Shown: positions 1 through 9,657, counted from the stretch's first letter. The stretch: DNA of 64,000 nucleotides from Aristaeella hokkaidonensis (GCF_018128945.1 NZ_CP068393.1:1488001-1552000); one strand, 5' to 3'. Translations and numbers: made by a program. The notes: generated by a model from the letters alone, not told the origin.

Positions 1-70
1 AGATCTTTATACTTATCTGAAAAGAACCGGCTCATTTTCTCTCCCCATCCTTCCCGATCAATAACGTTGT

Positions 71-1354
71 TTATGCTTCGCTTTCCATTGTACGGATAAC
101 CGCGCTCCTCGCGTGCCCTGTCAGGCCTTCCATCCTGGCGAAAGCTGCCACGTCTTCCGCAACAGCCGCCAGTGCGTCCCTGGTGAAATAAGTATACTGT
201 GTTTTCTTCACAAAGTCATCCACCGAAAGAGGACTGGAAAATTTGGCGGTTCCCTGTGTCGGCAGCGTGTGGTTCGGTCCGGCAAGATAATCCCCCAGCG
301 CTTCCGGACAGTTGCGTCCGAGGAAAACCGATCCGGCATGCCGGATGCTGTCCAGCCAGTCAAACGGATTATCCACACACAGCTCCAGGTGTTCCGGCGC
401 AATCTCGTTGGCAATGTCAATAACTGTCCTCAGGTCGTCCGCCACAATGATCTTGCCGTTATTATCGATGGAGATCCGAGCAATCTCAGCCCGGTCCAGC
501 TGCGGAATCTGTTTTTCCAGTTCATCCCGCACCTTTTCAGCCAATTCCATGGAATCGGTTACCAGTACCGCACTGGCCACCTTATCATGTTCCGCCTGGC
601 TCAGCAGGTCTGCCGCCAGGTATGCGGGATTGGATTTGCCGTCGGCAGCCACCAGAATTTCACTGGGGCCTGCAATCATATCAATGGAAACAACACCATA
701 AACCTGCCGCTTGGCTTCCGCCACAAATGCGTTGCCGGGGCCGACAATTTTATCTGTTTTCGGCACGGATTCCGTTCCGTATGCCAGTGCCGCAATCGCC
801 TGTGCTCCGCCAGCTTTCACGATACGATCCGCCCCGGCCACTTTCGCCGCAGCGAGGATCGCAGCGTTGATTTTTCCGTCTTTTCCGGGGGGAGTGGTCA
901 GCACCACTTCCTTTACGCCGGCTATTTTCGCCGGAATCACATCCATCAGCACTGTAGAGGAAAGCGGAGCTGTTCCGCCTGGCACATAAATACCGGCCCG
1001 ATCCACCGGAATAACCTTCTGGCCCATCACCACGCCGGGCTCATCATTTATAATGAAGGAATTACGCACCTGCCGGCTGTGGAACTTCCGGATATTGGCG
1101 GCAGCCTTTTCCAGGATGGCCATGAATTCGGGAGTAATCTGAGTCAGCGCCTCTTCCATTTCCTCGGGCGTCACCAGCACGCTTTCCAGTTTCGCACCGT
1201 CATATTTTTCCGTATATTCAAGCAGGGCTTCGTCTCCCCGTTCCCGTACGCTGCGGATGATTTCTGCGACCTTGTCGGTCACATTCACAGTGGGCATGGC
1301 ACGGTCGAAGATCTCATCGTTGGATACCTCTCCGTATTTCATAATCCGGATCAT
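71..1354 (-). CDS. hisD: Histidinol dehydrogenase
   Basis: HisD oxidises L-histidinol to L-histidine in two NAD-dependent steps in the cytoplasm, the last reactions of histidine synthesis. At 427 residues the length is normal. The family core is visible: a GPSEILV segment followed by an AADLLSQAEHD stretch that supplies zinc and catalytic residues, and a C-terminal GLTGHARS segment. The start codon overlaps the hisG stop by four bases (ATGA), so the two are translationally coupled. It is the last his gene seen here, but the window edge lies 70 bases downstream, so the operon may go on. Identification is firm. Confidence 0.97.
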   Translation of the reverse strand: MIRIMKYGEVSNDEIFDRAMPTVNVTDKVAEIIRSVRERGDEALLEYTEKYDGAKLESVLVTPEEMEEALTQITPEFMAILEKAAANIRKFHSRQVRNSFIINDEPGVVMGQKVIPVDRAGIYVPGGTAPLSSTVLMDVIPAKIAGVKEVVLTTPPGKDGKINAAILAAAKVAGADRIVKAGGAQAIAALAYGTESVPKTDKIVGPGNAFVAEAKRQVYGVVSIDMIAGPSEILVAADGKSNPAYLAADLLSQAEHDKVASAVLVTDSMELAEKVRDELEKQIPQLDRAEIARISIDNNGKIIVADDLRTVIDIANEIAPEHLELCVDNPFDWLDSIRHAGSVFLGRNCPEALGDYLAGPNHTLPTQGTAKFSSPLSVDDFVKKTQYTYFTRDALAAVAEDVAAFARMEGLTGHARSAVIRTMESEA

Positions 1355-1977
1355 GCTTCCTGCACTTCCTTTCTCAGTCCCTCAGTCAGTCTTTCAATCT
1401 GTTCTGTCCGGAATTTGAAACCGGACTTATTGGCGATCAGCCGTGCCGAAATCGGGACTATCTCCTCAATCACCGAGAGATTATTCTCACGCAGGGTGGT
1501 GCCCGTTTCCACGATATCCACAATCACGTCTGACAATCCGAGAATCGGAGCGATCTCGATGGAACCGTTCAGATGGATGATGTCAATATCCCGGCCAACG
1601 GATGTGTAATAATCCCTGGCAATGCGGGAAAACTTTGTGGCAACCCGCAGCGTCCGGTTCATATCATCCTGGAATCCAGCCGGTGCAGCCACCGCCATGC
1701 GGCATTTCCCCACATTCAAATCCAGCAGCTCATAGACGTCCGGCCGGTACTCCAGCAGGATATCCTTTCCCGCAACGCCGATATCGGCTGCGCCGCGTTC
1801 CACATAAATTGCCACGTCAGAGGGCTTTACCCAGAAGTACCTGACGCCGGCTTCCTCATTGTCAAAAATCAGTTTCCGGCTGTTTTCCATCAGTGCGGGG
1901 CATTCAAAACCGGCTTTTGCGAACATGGCATAGACTTTCTCGCCCAGTCTGCCCTTAGGTAAAGCAATATTAAGCAC
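1351..1977 (-). CDS. hisG: ATP phosphoribosyltransferase, short-form catalytic subunit
   Basis: HisG joins ATP and PRPP, the committed step of histidine synthesis. At 208 residues this is the short form, which lacks the C-terminal histidine-binding domain and needs HisZ; hisZ is the upstream neighbour, as expected. The N-terminal LPKGRLGEK segment and the later VDIVETGTTLREN PRPP-binding segment are typical. Translation starts at GTG (position 1977), eight bases inside the end of hisZ, with GAGGAGG just upstream inside the hisZ coding region. The stop overlaps hisD by four bases. Coupled translation of all three genes is inferred. Confidence 0.96.
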   Translation of the reverse strand: MLNIALPKGRLGEKVYAMFAKAGFECPALMENSRKLIFDNEEAGVRYFWVKPSDVAIYVERGAADIGVAGKDILLEYRPDVYELLDLNVGKCRMAVAAPAGFQDDMNRTLRVATKFSRIARDYYTSVGRDIDIIHLNGSIEIAPILGLSDVIVDIVETGTTLRENNLSVIEEIVPISARLIANKSGFKFRTEQIERLTEGLRKEVQEA

Positions 1978-2917
1978 GGAAGTTTTCCTCCTCTGTCAGT
2001 CTTTCCAGCATGTCCAGGAACACAGCGAATCCGATCGCCCGGTCTTTCCTGCCCATCTTTCTCATCAGCGCGTCATACTGTCCGCCGGAAAGCACACTGC
2101 CGGGGATACCGCTGATAAAGCCTTTAAAGGCAATCCCGTTATAATACTTCACGTCGCCGGTGGCGGAAAAGTCAATCTGAACCCGGTCTTCAATATCGCT
2201 GCCCGTGAATCCGGCTACCGCCCGGCCAAGCTCATCGGCCATCTCTCCGGCTCCGTATTCCGCTGCCAGTGCGCGAATCTTCGGCATCACGGTACGGGGT
2301 GTTCCATATAGTCCAAGCAGTTCCTTCAGCGCATTTTCCGCGCCTTCCGAAATACCATTATCACGGCATACCCGGCTGATCCCGTGGAGGTTTTTCTGAC
2401 CCGCGCATTCCAGAATGGCTTTCTTCACTGACTGGTCCGGAGCAATGGCATCCACAAATGCGTTCAGGATACCTACATGGCTGATCTCCAGCACAAAATT
2501 GTCCGAACAAAGCTTCAGGCTCTCCGCTGCAAGCTTCAGGACCTCTGCAATACAGGCGCCGTCAACATTGCCCATGCATTCAAGTCCTACCTGTGTCTGT
2601 TCCCTGAAGCCGTCTGCCGCCGCAGAAACACGATAGACGTTTTCATGGTAATACAGCTTCTGGAGCATACCAGGTGTATCTTTCCTGTTTTTGACGATGG
2701 AAAGCGTCACGTCGGGTTTCAGTGCCATCAGGCGTCCGTTTGTATCTGTAAAGGTAATAACCCCCTCCGAAAACAGGAAATCCTTGTTCCGGCTGTACAG
2801 ATCATATTCTTCAAACTTGCTCATCCGGTAGCGCTCATATCCGTATTCGGAATACAGGGAACGAAGGCGGAAACTGATCCTCTCCTGGCCGTTCATTACG
2901 CTGTCGTCAATCTGCAT
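1970..2917 (-). CDS. hisZ: ATP phosphoribosyltransferase regulatory subunit
   Basis: HisZ is a histidyl-tRNA-synthetase-like protein without tRNA charging activity; it forms a complex with short HisG and gives it activity and histidine feedback. The class II synthetase-like motifs are seen, for example the MALKPDVTLSIVK segment near residue 70 and the GGQYDALM segment near the C-terminus. I place the start at 2917 (MQIDDSV), because the GGAGG at about 2925-2929 lies seven bases before it; an in-frame ATG at 2923 is too close to that site. The protein is then about 315 residues. It is the first gene of the his operon. Confidence 0.93.
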   Translation of the reverse strand: MQIDDSVMNGQERISFRLRSLYSEYGYERYRMSKFEEYDLYSRNKDFLFSEGVITFTDTNGRLMALKPDVTLSIVKNRKDTPGMLQKLYYHENVYRVSAAADGFREQTQVGLECMGNVDGACIAEVLKLAAESLKLCSDNFVLEISHVGILNAFVDAIAPDQSVKKAILECAGQKNLHGISRVCRDNGISEGAENALKELLGLYGTPRTVMPKIRALAAEYGAGEMADELGRAVAGFTGSDIEDRVQIDFSATGDVKYYNGIAFKGFISGIPGSVLSGGQYDALMRKMGRKDRAIGFAVFLDMLERLTEEENFRA

Positions 2918-2970
2918 GTTCATTCCTCCATGGTCACAAATCGGTCCGAAAACCGGCTTCTGATAAATTT

Positions 2971-3020
2971 CTTTACCATGATAATGCTTTACCGTGATAA
3001 AGTCAAGGATTTTTTTACCA
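2971..3020 (-). promoter_or_regulatory. his operon promoter with direct-repeat operator
   Basis: On the minus strand a -35 box TTGACT (3001-3006) and a -10 box TATCAT (2978-2983) are separated by exactly 17 bases. A 14-base element (minus-strand TTATCAYGGTAAAG) occurs twice, at 2971-2984 and 2987-3000, 16 bases apart, covering the -10 box and spacer; a weaker third GTGGTAAA lies beyond the -35 box. This looks like a regulator-binding array. The binding protein is unknown. Confidence 0.6.
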
Positions 3021-3103
3021 CAATATGTTGTAGATGTATATTCTTTAGGTAACTATTTCGTTGTTTTTCGATAATATTTTCGTAAATATTTCTTCAAAAA
3101 GGG

Positions 3104-3132
3104 TTTTCAATTCGAAAAATATTGTATATAAT
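3104..3132 (+). promoter_or_regulatory. Promoter of the SH3-repeat gene
   Basis: TTTTCA (3104-3109) and a perfect TATAAT (3127-3132) are spaced by 17 bases, about 50 bases before the start codon at 3179. The region between this and the divergent his promoter is very AT-rich and contains no gene. Confidence 0.55.
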
Positions 3133-3178
3133 CATTGTGGTTTTTCATAGTGGTATTACTTTATGGGAGGGAACTCTG

Positions 3179-4381
3179 ATGAAGAAACGTTTAATTGCAC
3201 TGCTTCTGGTGCTTGCCCTGCTGATTCCGGTTGGGGTAGCTTCTGCTGCAACCTGGTACCGGGTTAACACCTCCTCTCTGAAGGTGCGTTACCTGCCGGA
3301 TGACAGCGCCAATGTGCTCGGCAGTTACCGGAAGGACTATGCCTGCACCGTTTCCAGCACTAAAGACGGCTGGTCTTATGTGACTTTCTCCAACGGTACA
3401 GAAGGTTATGTCCTTGCCAAGTATATTACCAAGGCGAGTTCTTATAAGGCCTGGGTTACCAAGGATGACACCTCCATGCGCAAGGGCCCGGATGGCAACT
3501 TCTCTGCAGTCGCCACCCTTGCCAAGGGCACAAAGGTTTCCGTTCTTTCCCATGGTTCCAAATATGACTATGTCAGCGCCGGAGATCTGGGAAGCGGTTA
3601 TATCATGAACGGCCTGCTCAGCAAAAAGCAGGTGAAGGCTTCCGGAAATGCATCCACCTCCAATGCTGATTCCGCTGCAAATTACACAGCGTATGTTTTC
3701 AACGCCGGCTACCGCACAGTAAACCTTCGTCAGTCCGCCAGCACCAATTCTCCCATTATTGCTGAGTATCCTACCGGAACTCAGGTACAGGTGGTTTATC
3801 ACAGTGTTGAATGGGATAAGGTCCAGGTAGGCGGAAACGAAGGCTGGATGATGAATCGTTTCCTTTCCACCAGTGTTCCCGCTCCCACTCCCGTTGTAGA
3901 TTCAGCTCCTGCTGCCAGCAGTTCCTACACTGCTTATGTTGTAAGCGATAATAAGAAGCAGGTTCATGTACGCAAAGGTAATTCCAAGAATTACTCCGTT
4001 GTTTTCAACGTTCCTTATGGTGCTCCCGTAATCGTACTGAGTCATGACACAAAGTGGGACTACATCCAGTATAATGGCCAGAAGGGCTACATGGACAACA
4101 GCTTCCTGCAGCTCGCCGCCCCCGGCGACGCTCCCGCCATTGAAACAATGGATCCTTCCGCCACTCCCGCTCCGAAGCAGGAATTCCAGCCCTACACCAC
4201 CACCGTTAACATCAATGACCTGAACTTCCATAAGCAGAAGGGTGACTGGTCTTCCAACGTGGACGGTGTCGGCCGTCTGCAGTTGGGTGATACAGTTGAA
4301 GTCCTCGCTGTTTCAGGTGACTGGGCTAAAGTCAAGTATAACGAGTATACCGGTTGGGTTCACAAGAAGTTCCTCAACTGA
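3179..4381 (+). CDS. Secreted protein with five SH3b repeats
   Basis: About 400 residues. A Sec signal peptide (KKR, then a long Leu/Val core ending VASA) is followed by five bacterial SH3 (SH3_3-type) repeats at roughly residues 24-85, 90-150, 170-235, 255-320 and 340-400. Each repeat has a variant of the 'LxVRxxPxxxxxVL ... GWxYV ... GYVxxxYL' pattern. Repeats 3-4-5 are joined by Pro/Thr/Ala/Ser-rich linkers. No catalytic domain is present, so a role in binding cell wall or an extracellular ligand is inferred. I start it at 3179, where GGGAGGG precedes the ATG and the signal peptide begins; the upstream in-frame extension is hydrophobic but lacks a ribosome site. Confidence 0.85.
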   Translation: MKKRLIALLLVLALLIPVGVASAATWYRVNTSSLKVRYLPDDSANVLGSYRKDYACTVSSTKDGWSYVTFSNGTEGYVLAKYITKASSYKAWVTKDDTSMRKGPDGNFSAVATLAKGTKVSVLSHGSKYDYVSAGDLGSGYIMNGLLSKKQVKASGNASTSNADSAANYTAYVFNAGYRTVNLRQSASTNSPIIAEYPTGTQVQVVYHSVEWDKVQVGGNEGWMMNRFLSTSVPAPTPVVDSAPAASSSYTAYVVSDNKKQVHVRKGNSKNYSVVFNVPYGAPVIVLSHDTKWDYIQYNGQKGYMDNSFLQLAAPGDAPAIETMDPSATPAPKQEFQPYTTTVNINDLNFHKQKGDWSSNVDGVGRLQLGDTVEVLAVSGDWAKVKYNEYTGWVHKKFLN

Positions 4382-4392
4382 GGATTACCTGT

Positions 4393-4650
4393 ATGAAGAA
4401 TAAGAAATCCGGTGCCGTTTCCCTGTTTCTTGGCCTGCTGTTGATTGTGATCTTCGGTGTTGGCCTGACAGTGGAACAAAATCCCGCCGCATTGGTCCAG
4501 CCAAAGAAGTATGATCATGCTCTGCAGCAGTTCGGCACCTTTTGTTCCGCAATATGGCTTCCGGCCGGGATCATCGGAATTCCTCTTTTCCTCTTCTCCC
4601 TGATCAAAAGCCTGATTCAGGAACACAGGGCAAATAAAGAGGATCAATAA
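4393..4650 (+). CDS. Small two-helix membrane protein
   Basis: 85 residues starting MKNKKSG. Two hydrophobic helices (about residues 7-27 and 50-73) are joined by a polar loop with a KKYDHALQQF segment, and the tail is charged. It begins 11 bases after the SH3-repeat gene stops and is followed by a terminator, so the two genes are probably cotranscribed. I do not recognise a family. A role as a membrane partner of the secreted SH3 protein is possible but is only suggested by position. Confidence 0.6.
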   Translation: MKNKKSGAVSLFLGLLLIVIFGVGLTVEQNPAALVQPKKYDHALQQFGTFCSAIWLPAGIIGIPLFLFSLIKSLIQEHRANKEDQ

Positions 4651-4664
4651 GACTAAATAACATT

Positions 4665-4697
4665 GGAGCGCGATTCATAAGAATCGCGCTCCTTTTC
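4665..4697 (+). terminator. Rho-independent terminator
   Basis: A perfect 12-base stem (GGAGCGCGATTC paired with its complement) around an ATAA loop, followed by TTTTCTAT. It closes the SH3-repeat/membrane-protein unit. Confidence 0.9.
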
Positions 4698-4706
4698 TAT
4701 CCTTTA

Positions 4707-4740
4707 ATTATTCATTATTCATTATTCATTGTTCATTGTT
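4707..4740. repeat. Heptad-period intergenic repeat (ATTATTC/ATTGTTC)
   Basis: Five consecutive 7-base units: ATTATTC three times, then ATTGTTC and ATTGTTT. It fills the gap between the terminator and the stop codon of the BMP-family gene. It is the first of eight tracts in the window with an exact 7-base period. Confidence 0.8.
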
Positions 4741-4741
4741 T

Positions 4742-5935
4742 TCAGTTTTCCACCGTGATGCATTCCTTCAGCACATATCCGAACGACGGATTGGAGGAAT
4801 ACTGGTTCTCGGTATAGCCTGCGTTCAGATCAATGATGTTTGCCGGATTCAGGGGGTTGACGCCTGTATAGTTACCGCTGAAGACTTTTGTCTTTCCTTT
4901 TATCAGGTTCTCAATCGCGTTGTCAATCTTCTCCCTTGTTCCTTCTGCTGCAATTGATTTGTTCAGTTCCAGCAGTTCCACCCAGCCGCTCTCAAAACCA
5001 GCGCTCATATCCCGGCCATGTGCGTGTGCTTCCACAACATTCTCAATTTTCTCGCCCTTCATGACTGCCTTTACCGCCTGGATTACATAAGGCGCCCAGT
5101 TTGTCCGGACACTGCACAGCGCACAGGACGGTGCGACGTCCATCATACTTTGATGGTATCCCACGTGATAGACACTCTGTCCGGATGCAGCGGCCTCTTC
5201 GCAGGCTATAGCGGAAGCCATTGTATTGACGTGCTGCGCAATGATCACACAGCCTTCATTGATCAGCTCCCGTGTCTGCTCCTTTTCCTCTGCGTAATTG
5301 CTCCAGCTGCCTGTGTAACGAACCCGCATTGTTGCCTCAGGCGCCACGCTGCGTACGCCCAGCAGGAAAGCCGTGTATCCCGAAATAACCTCCGCACTTG
5401 CGTTCGCTCCGACATATCCTACCAATGCGTCCCGCGGCAGCAACGCTCCGTTATCCAGAAGCTGCCGAAGCTTCATACCGGCGGCAATGCCGCTCACATA
5501 GCGTGCCTGGTATATTTCCCCGTTAAAGGTATGATAGTTTTCTGTTGTGCCGTCCAGGCTGATTGTCGGCATGGAAATCTGGCAGAACTGTACGTCCGGG
5601 AATTCCCTGGCCAATGTCACAGGAATATCCGAATCCAGGTTGATAAAGATAATCCTGACACCTTCCCGGATCAGATCCCGTATAGGCTGTTCTGAATCCC
5701 GGCTGTGCACATTGCTCTTATAGAGAACCTCAACTTTGTCACCGTATTCCTCTTCGAGTGCGTGTTGTGCTTTGGCAAAGTTTGCCGTATAGGGCGTACT
5801 CTCATCTTCGGAATAGACAAAACCCACGCGGGTCACATTGATCTTCGGGGAGTTGTTCCAGAATCCGGTCAGGAAAGACACAGCCGCCAGTACAATCACA
5901 CAGATGACGACGGTCAGCACAATTTTTTTCATCAT
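4742..5935 (-). CDS. BMP-family extracytoplasmic binding protein
   Basis: 397 residues. An N-terminal hydrophobic helix (about residues 4-24) without a lipobox cysteine suggests a membrane-anchored or secreted protein. The rest matches the BMP/PnrA/Med family of periplasmic-binding folds: VGFVYSEDE at the first strand, IRDLIREGVRIIFINLDSD, YVSGIAAGMK and VGYVGANASAEVISGYTAFLLG. Relatives bind purine nucleosides; the ligand here is not known. No ABC permease or ATPase lies nearby. Instead the gene overlaps the end of the HD-GYP receptor by four bases (ATGA), so it is probably a ligand sensor or accessory for that receptor rather than a transporter part. Confidence 0.8.
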   Translation of the reverse strand: MMKKIVLTVVICVIVLAAVSFLTGFWNNSPKINVTRVGFVYSEDESTPYTANFAKAQHALEEEYGDKVEVLYKSNVHSRDSEQPIRDLIREGVRIIFINLDSDIPVTLAREFPDVQFCQISMPTISLDGTTENYHTFNGEIYQARYVSGIAAGMKLRQLLDNGALLPRDALVGYVGANASAEVISGYTAFLLGVRSVAPEATMRVRYTGSWSNYAEEKEQTRELINEGCVIIAQHVNTMASAIACEEAAASGQSVYHVGYHQSMMDVAPSCALCSVRTNWAPYVIQAVKAVMKGEKIENVVEAHAHGRDMSAGFESGWVELLELNKSIAAEGTREKIDNAIENLIKGKTKVFSGNYTGVNPLNPANIIDLNAGYTENQYSSNPSFGYVLKECITVEN

Positions 5936-8900
5936 GCTTTCCCTCCCTGCTCAGTCGTCTTGATTTCAGCATAACTGCCCGGAGAGACAGGCGCCTCTTC
6001 ACGCTGCCGTTCCTTCTCTTCACGGGCAATGGCAGCTTCCCGCTCCGCCTGGTCGCTTTCTTCCTTCGGGACATGATAAATCTTATTCAGATCAATGGTT
6101 CCGTCATTGATCAGTTTCAGCAGGATATCCACAAACTTCGGATCGAACTGAGTTCCCCGGCACCGCTGCATTTCACCCAGTACATAGCTGAAGTCCATCT
6201 GCTGACGGTAGATACGGTTCGCCGTCATTGCGTCAAAAGCATCCGCCACACCGATAATCCTGGCGAAAAGAGGGATTTCCTCCCCTTTCAGTCCCTTCGG
6301 ATAGCCGCGCCCGTCATACCGTTCATGATGATACTGCGCACCGTCAATAACGTTGTCCAGCAGCGTAAAGTCCTTCAGGATCTCAGCGCCCCTGGTTGTA
6401 TGGGACTTCATGGTAGCGTATTCCTCATCCGTCAGTCGGGCGGGTTTGTTCAGAATTGCGTCAGGTATACCGATTTTGCCGATATCATGCATCTGGGCCG
6501 ACCATTCAATATCCCGGCACTGTTTTTCATCCAGGCCGTATGCCCGGGCAATCTGCGCCGAATAAATGGCAACCCGTTTACTGTGGTCACTGGTTCGCTG
6601 GTCCTTGGCGTCCACCGTGCGGGCAATGGCGATAACCGTTTGTTTGCCCATTTCAATCTGTTTGTTGGCCATTTCCAGCTGTTCCTGCATCTTCCGTTCA
6701 TGGCGTTTCACCAGCAGCCATGTAACCCAGCCCACTGTAAACATCGGAACGGAAAGGATATAGAAAATAAACCAGCTGTTGTCGTACATTTCCTTTTCCT
6801 TGGTTATATTATATGTACGTTCAACAATCACGTTTTCCCGGTTATTGTCAAACACCGCCAGATGGAATACATAATCTCCGGCTGTCAGGTTTGTATAGGA
6901 AATGGTGCTCAGGGAATTCTGGGGCACAACCGTCCATTCTGTATCAAAGCCCTCCAGCATATAACCCACATTGGGATCCTGGATGGTATAGTTAATCACT
7001 TCCGGATTGATTTCCAGACGGCTCACACCTCGCGGAATCCGCTGTGTCACACTCCGGTCCACCCGGTGAACAACACCGTCCATCCGCATTGTCGGCACAC
7101 TCAGCCTGTAGACCTTCGCTCCGGAGGAGAATGTATTGGTGTTGATCACAAACACGCCTGTATCACAGGGCAGATACAGTTCTCCGTTATCTTCGTTAAA
7201 CCAGGTCCATGAGTTGGCCGTCAGGCTGCTGTTCAGGCCCCTGCGTGAATCCAGGAGGTCGTATGAGATTTCATCTTTACCGCTCAGTACCTCATTCCGG
7301 TCCACCGTATAAATACCGGCGCTGGACAGCACGAACAGGGTGTCTGTTCCCTTGATCCAGATATCATAGTTGTTGAAATACGGGAAGTTGTCCAGTTTAC
7401 GGATAGTTTCATCCGTATTCATGTAGCACAGGCCGTTACTTGTAACCACAAATACGCCGCCGGTCTTTGTATCAGGTACTGTCCGGAGAATCACTTCGCT
7501 GCTCAGTCCGTTGACCCGTGTCAGCATCCTGACAACCTCACGGTTTTCAATCACCGCCAGACCGTTTCCGTCCGTCCCGGCCAGGATTGTTCCATCCTGC
7601 ATTTCTGTGATTGTCAGAACCATACTGCTGATGCGGCCTTCGGTATATACAATCGTATGTTCAATCATATGGTTCCGGATATAGCTCAGTCCCGTATCAC
7701 CCGCCGCCAGGATCGTTCCGTCCCGCAGCTGAATGACTACGCGCGCACGGTTGCCGAAGGCTCCGTTGTCCCGGTTATAAACATACTCAGTGCCATCCGG
7801 TTCCAGTTCCACCAGTCCGCTGCCGTATGTACATACCCACAGGTGATCCTGAGCATCCACCATCATGCAGCGGATCCGGATGCCGGCAAAACGTCTGGTC
7901 ACCGCATCGTTGATCTGATTCATTCCTTTCAGATCAACTGCATCCATGCCCTTGTCCGTTCCGATATAATAGGCACCGTTCCACTGCACTACCGTATTGG
8001 TCACCCGGTTCTCCATGCCCGCAGTGGAATAGATATCCCGGAAATCCGATGCTGCCAGGCGCAGCAGGCCCAGCCGGGAGGAAGTGAACCACAGGTTTCC
8101 CTGATAGTCCACCAGCATGTTATCAATAGAGTTGTTGAAATCATTGGTGTTGATTCGTTCGTAGACACCGGCTGTATTAACATAGGCAATTCCGTTGTCC
8201 GCACAGATGAACAGCCCGCCGTTATCCATGAAATGCAGATTTTTGATTGTTACCAGTCCCGGGCATTCGATGGTGCCCTTCAGGTCAAACCAGCCTTTGC
8301 TGACGTCAAACCGGAACACCTCATTGCCGGAAGTGGCGGCCAGCAGATATCCCTCCGGATCGAATGTACAGCTTTTGAAAACCGTCTGCCTCTCCGGCAG
8401 CTGCCGGGAGGAGACAATCTGTCCCTGCTGGAGCAGAAACAAGGTTCCCTCATTCGTTACCGCTACTACATTCCCCTTATCATCAGCCGTCACCTGTTCC
8501 GCATAGGCGACTTCAGAAAGCGTACTCAGCTTTTTCAGTCCACAGTTCAGCGTCAGGATCTGCATGCTCCCGGTTGTTCCGATGTAATAATATCCGTCTG
8601 AGCTCCTGACAATGGACTTTACGGAATTGGACGGCAGTCCCTGGCTCTGGTCAATTACATTGACAACCTGCTCATTGATTACAATCGACAGACCGTTATC
8701 GTTGGTTCCGATCCACAGACGACCTTCCTCATCCACGTACAGGCAGTTGACGTTCCGGACCGAATCAAAGCCGTCCATCCACTTGAATTCCCGCCCGTTA
8801 TACCGGTACAGACCGGCATAAGTGCCGATCCAGATAATCCCGTCTCCGGTAATATTGATATCGTTGGCTTCTCCGCATGGAAGCCCGTTGGTGCTTGAAT

Positions 8901-9633
8901 AGACAGTCTGCACATAATCGTTGTAATTGATGTCACCGGACAGGACTTCATCCTCCGCCTTTGCGGCCATTGGGGCGGATCCTGTGCCCGCAAAGCATAA
9001 CCCGGCCGCAACCAGCAGCACAATGCTGCGAAGAAGGCCGGAGCGATATCCGTATTTCCCCCTGCCCTTTCTGACCTTCCGCCAGAGCCTGAAGATCCGT
9101 ACAGACCGTACAAGCAGGAAAATCAGCAGCAGAACGATCAGCTTGTCCAGCACTTCCACATAAAGTTCCGCAATCCCCAGGCCTACCCATAGCGGAAAAC
9201 CGGCTTCTCCCAGGAAGCCGATGACAGCGTTTCCCCAGGCGCTTCCCGTATCTCCGTGATTCAGGATCAGGTTGATCGGATAAGCGCCTCCGGCAGTAAT
9301 CGCAGCCAGGATTGCGCCGGCTGTAAGGGTACCAAGCAGCGTATCCAGGTACTTCTTTCTGGCAGCAAATCCGGTAAACACAGCAATAATGATGCTGATC
9401 AGGGCATAATACCAGGGATTCCCGTACAGGATATACGCCAGCAGATTATAAGTTGCGCCGATTACCGCACCGCACCACGGCCCCATAAGATAGGCAGCAA
9501 GAGCCGTCCCGACTGAATCAAGCCAGATCGGCCAGTTCAGGCGGGATGCCAGCTGCTCCCCTCCCCAGTCCAGGAACAGGCACAGCAGGATCTGCACGCT
9601 GAATGCCACTATGAAGATTTTTCTGTTCTTCAC
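5932..9633 (-). CDS. ECF-S-like / beta-propeller / HD-GYP receptor
   Basis: 1233 residues, GTG start with GGAGG seven bases upstream. In order: about six membrane helices (residues 5-185) with an ECF-transporter S-component look (LDSVGTALAAYLMGPWCGAVIG); a second signal-like helix (about 200-220); a long beta-propeller of the two-component 'Reg_prop' type with repeated LWIGT-like strands (about 235-820); a Y_Y_Y-type Ig domain (about 870-940); a transmembrane helix (about 955-980); a short coiled coil; and a cytoplasmic HD-GYP domain with HDIGKIG at 1049 and HHERYDGRGYP at 1102. The intact HD and GYP motifs predict a cyclic di-GMP phosphodiesterase. The charged tail is Glu/Arg-rich. In Bacteroidetes such propeller/Y_Y_Y sensors usually end in a histidine kinase, so the HD-GYP output is notable. 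The gene lies between two binding-protein genes. Confidence 0.88.
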   Translation of the reverse strand: MKNRKIFIVAFSVQILLCLFLDWGGEQLASRLNWPIWLDSVGTALAAYLMGPWCGAVIGATYNLLAYILYGNPWYYALISIIIAVFTGFAARKKYLDTLLGTLTAGAILAAITAGGAYPINLILNHGDTGSAWGNAVIGFLGEAGFPLWVGLGIAELYVEVLDKLIVLLLIFLLVRSVRIFRLWRKVRKGRGKYGYRSGLLRSIVLLVAAGLCFAGTGSAPMAAKAEDEVLSGDINYNDYVQTVYSSTNGLPCGEANDINITGDGIIWIGTYAGLYRYNGREFKWMDGFDSVRNVNCLYVDEEGRLWIGTNDNGLSIVINEQVVNVIDQSQGLPSNSVKSIVRSSDGYYYIGTTGSMQILTLNCGLKKLSTLSEVAYAEQVTADDKGNVVAVTNEGTLFLLQQGQIVSSRQLPERQTVFKSCTFDPEGYLLAATSGNEVFRFDVSKGWFDLKGTIECPGLVTIKNLHFMDNGGLFICADNGIAYVNTAGVYERINTNDFNNSIDNMLVDYQGNLWFTSSRLGLLRLAASDFRDIYSTAGMENRVTNTVVQWNGAYYIGTDKGMDAVDLKGMNQINDAVTRRFAGIRIRCMMVDAQDHLWVCTYGSGLVELEPDGTEYVYNRDNGAFGNRARVVIQLRDGTILAAGDTGLSYIRNHMIEHTIVYTEGRISSMVLTITEMQDGTILAGTDGNGLAVIENREVVRMLTRVNGLSSEVILRTVPDTKTGGVFVVTSNGLCYMNTDETIRKLDNFPYFNNYDIWIKGTDTLFVLSSAGIYTVDRNEVLSGKDEISYDLLDSRRGLNSSLTANSWTWFNEDNGELYLPCDTGVFVINTNTFSSGAKVYRLSVPTMRMDGVVHRVDRSVTQRIPRGVSRLEINPEVINYTIQDPNVGYMLEGFDTEWTVVPQNSLSTISYTNLTAGDYVFHLAVFDNNRENVIVERTYNITKEKEMYDNSWFIFYILSVPMFTVGWVTWLLVKRHERKMQEQLEMANKQIEMGKQTVIAIARTVDAKDQRTSDHSKRVAIYSAQIARAYGLDEKQCRDIEWSAQMHDIGKIGIPDAILNKPARLTDEEYATMKSHTTRGAEILKDFTLLDNVIDGAQYHHERYDGRGYPKGLKGEEIPLFARIIGVADAFDAMTANRIYRQQMDFSYVLGEMQRCRGTQFDPKFVDILLKLINDGTIDLNKIYHVPKEESDQAEREAAIAREEKERQREEAPVSPGSYAEIKTTEQGGKA

Positions 9634-9657
9634 CTGCGTTCCTCCTCAGCAGCCGGC

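Noticed and set aside
113..1609. A 498-codon plus-strand frame
   Set aside because: Antisense of hisD and hisG, both certain.
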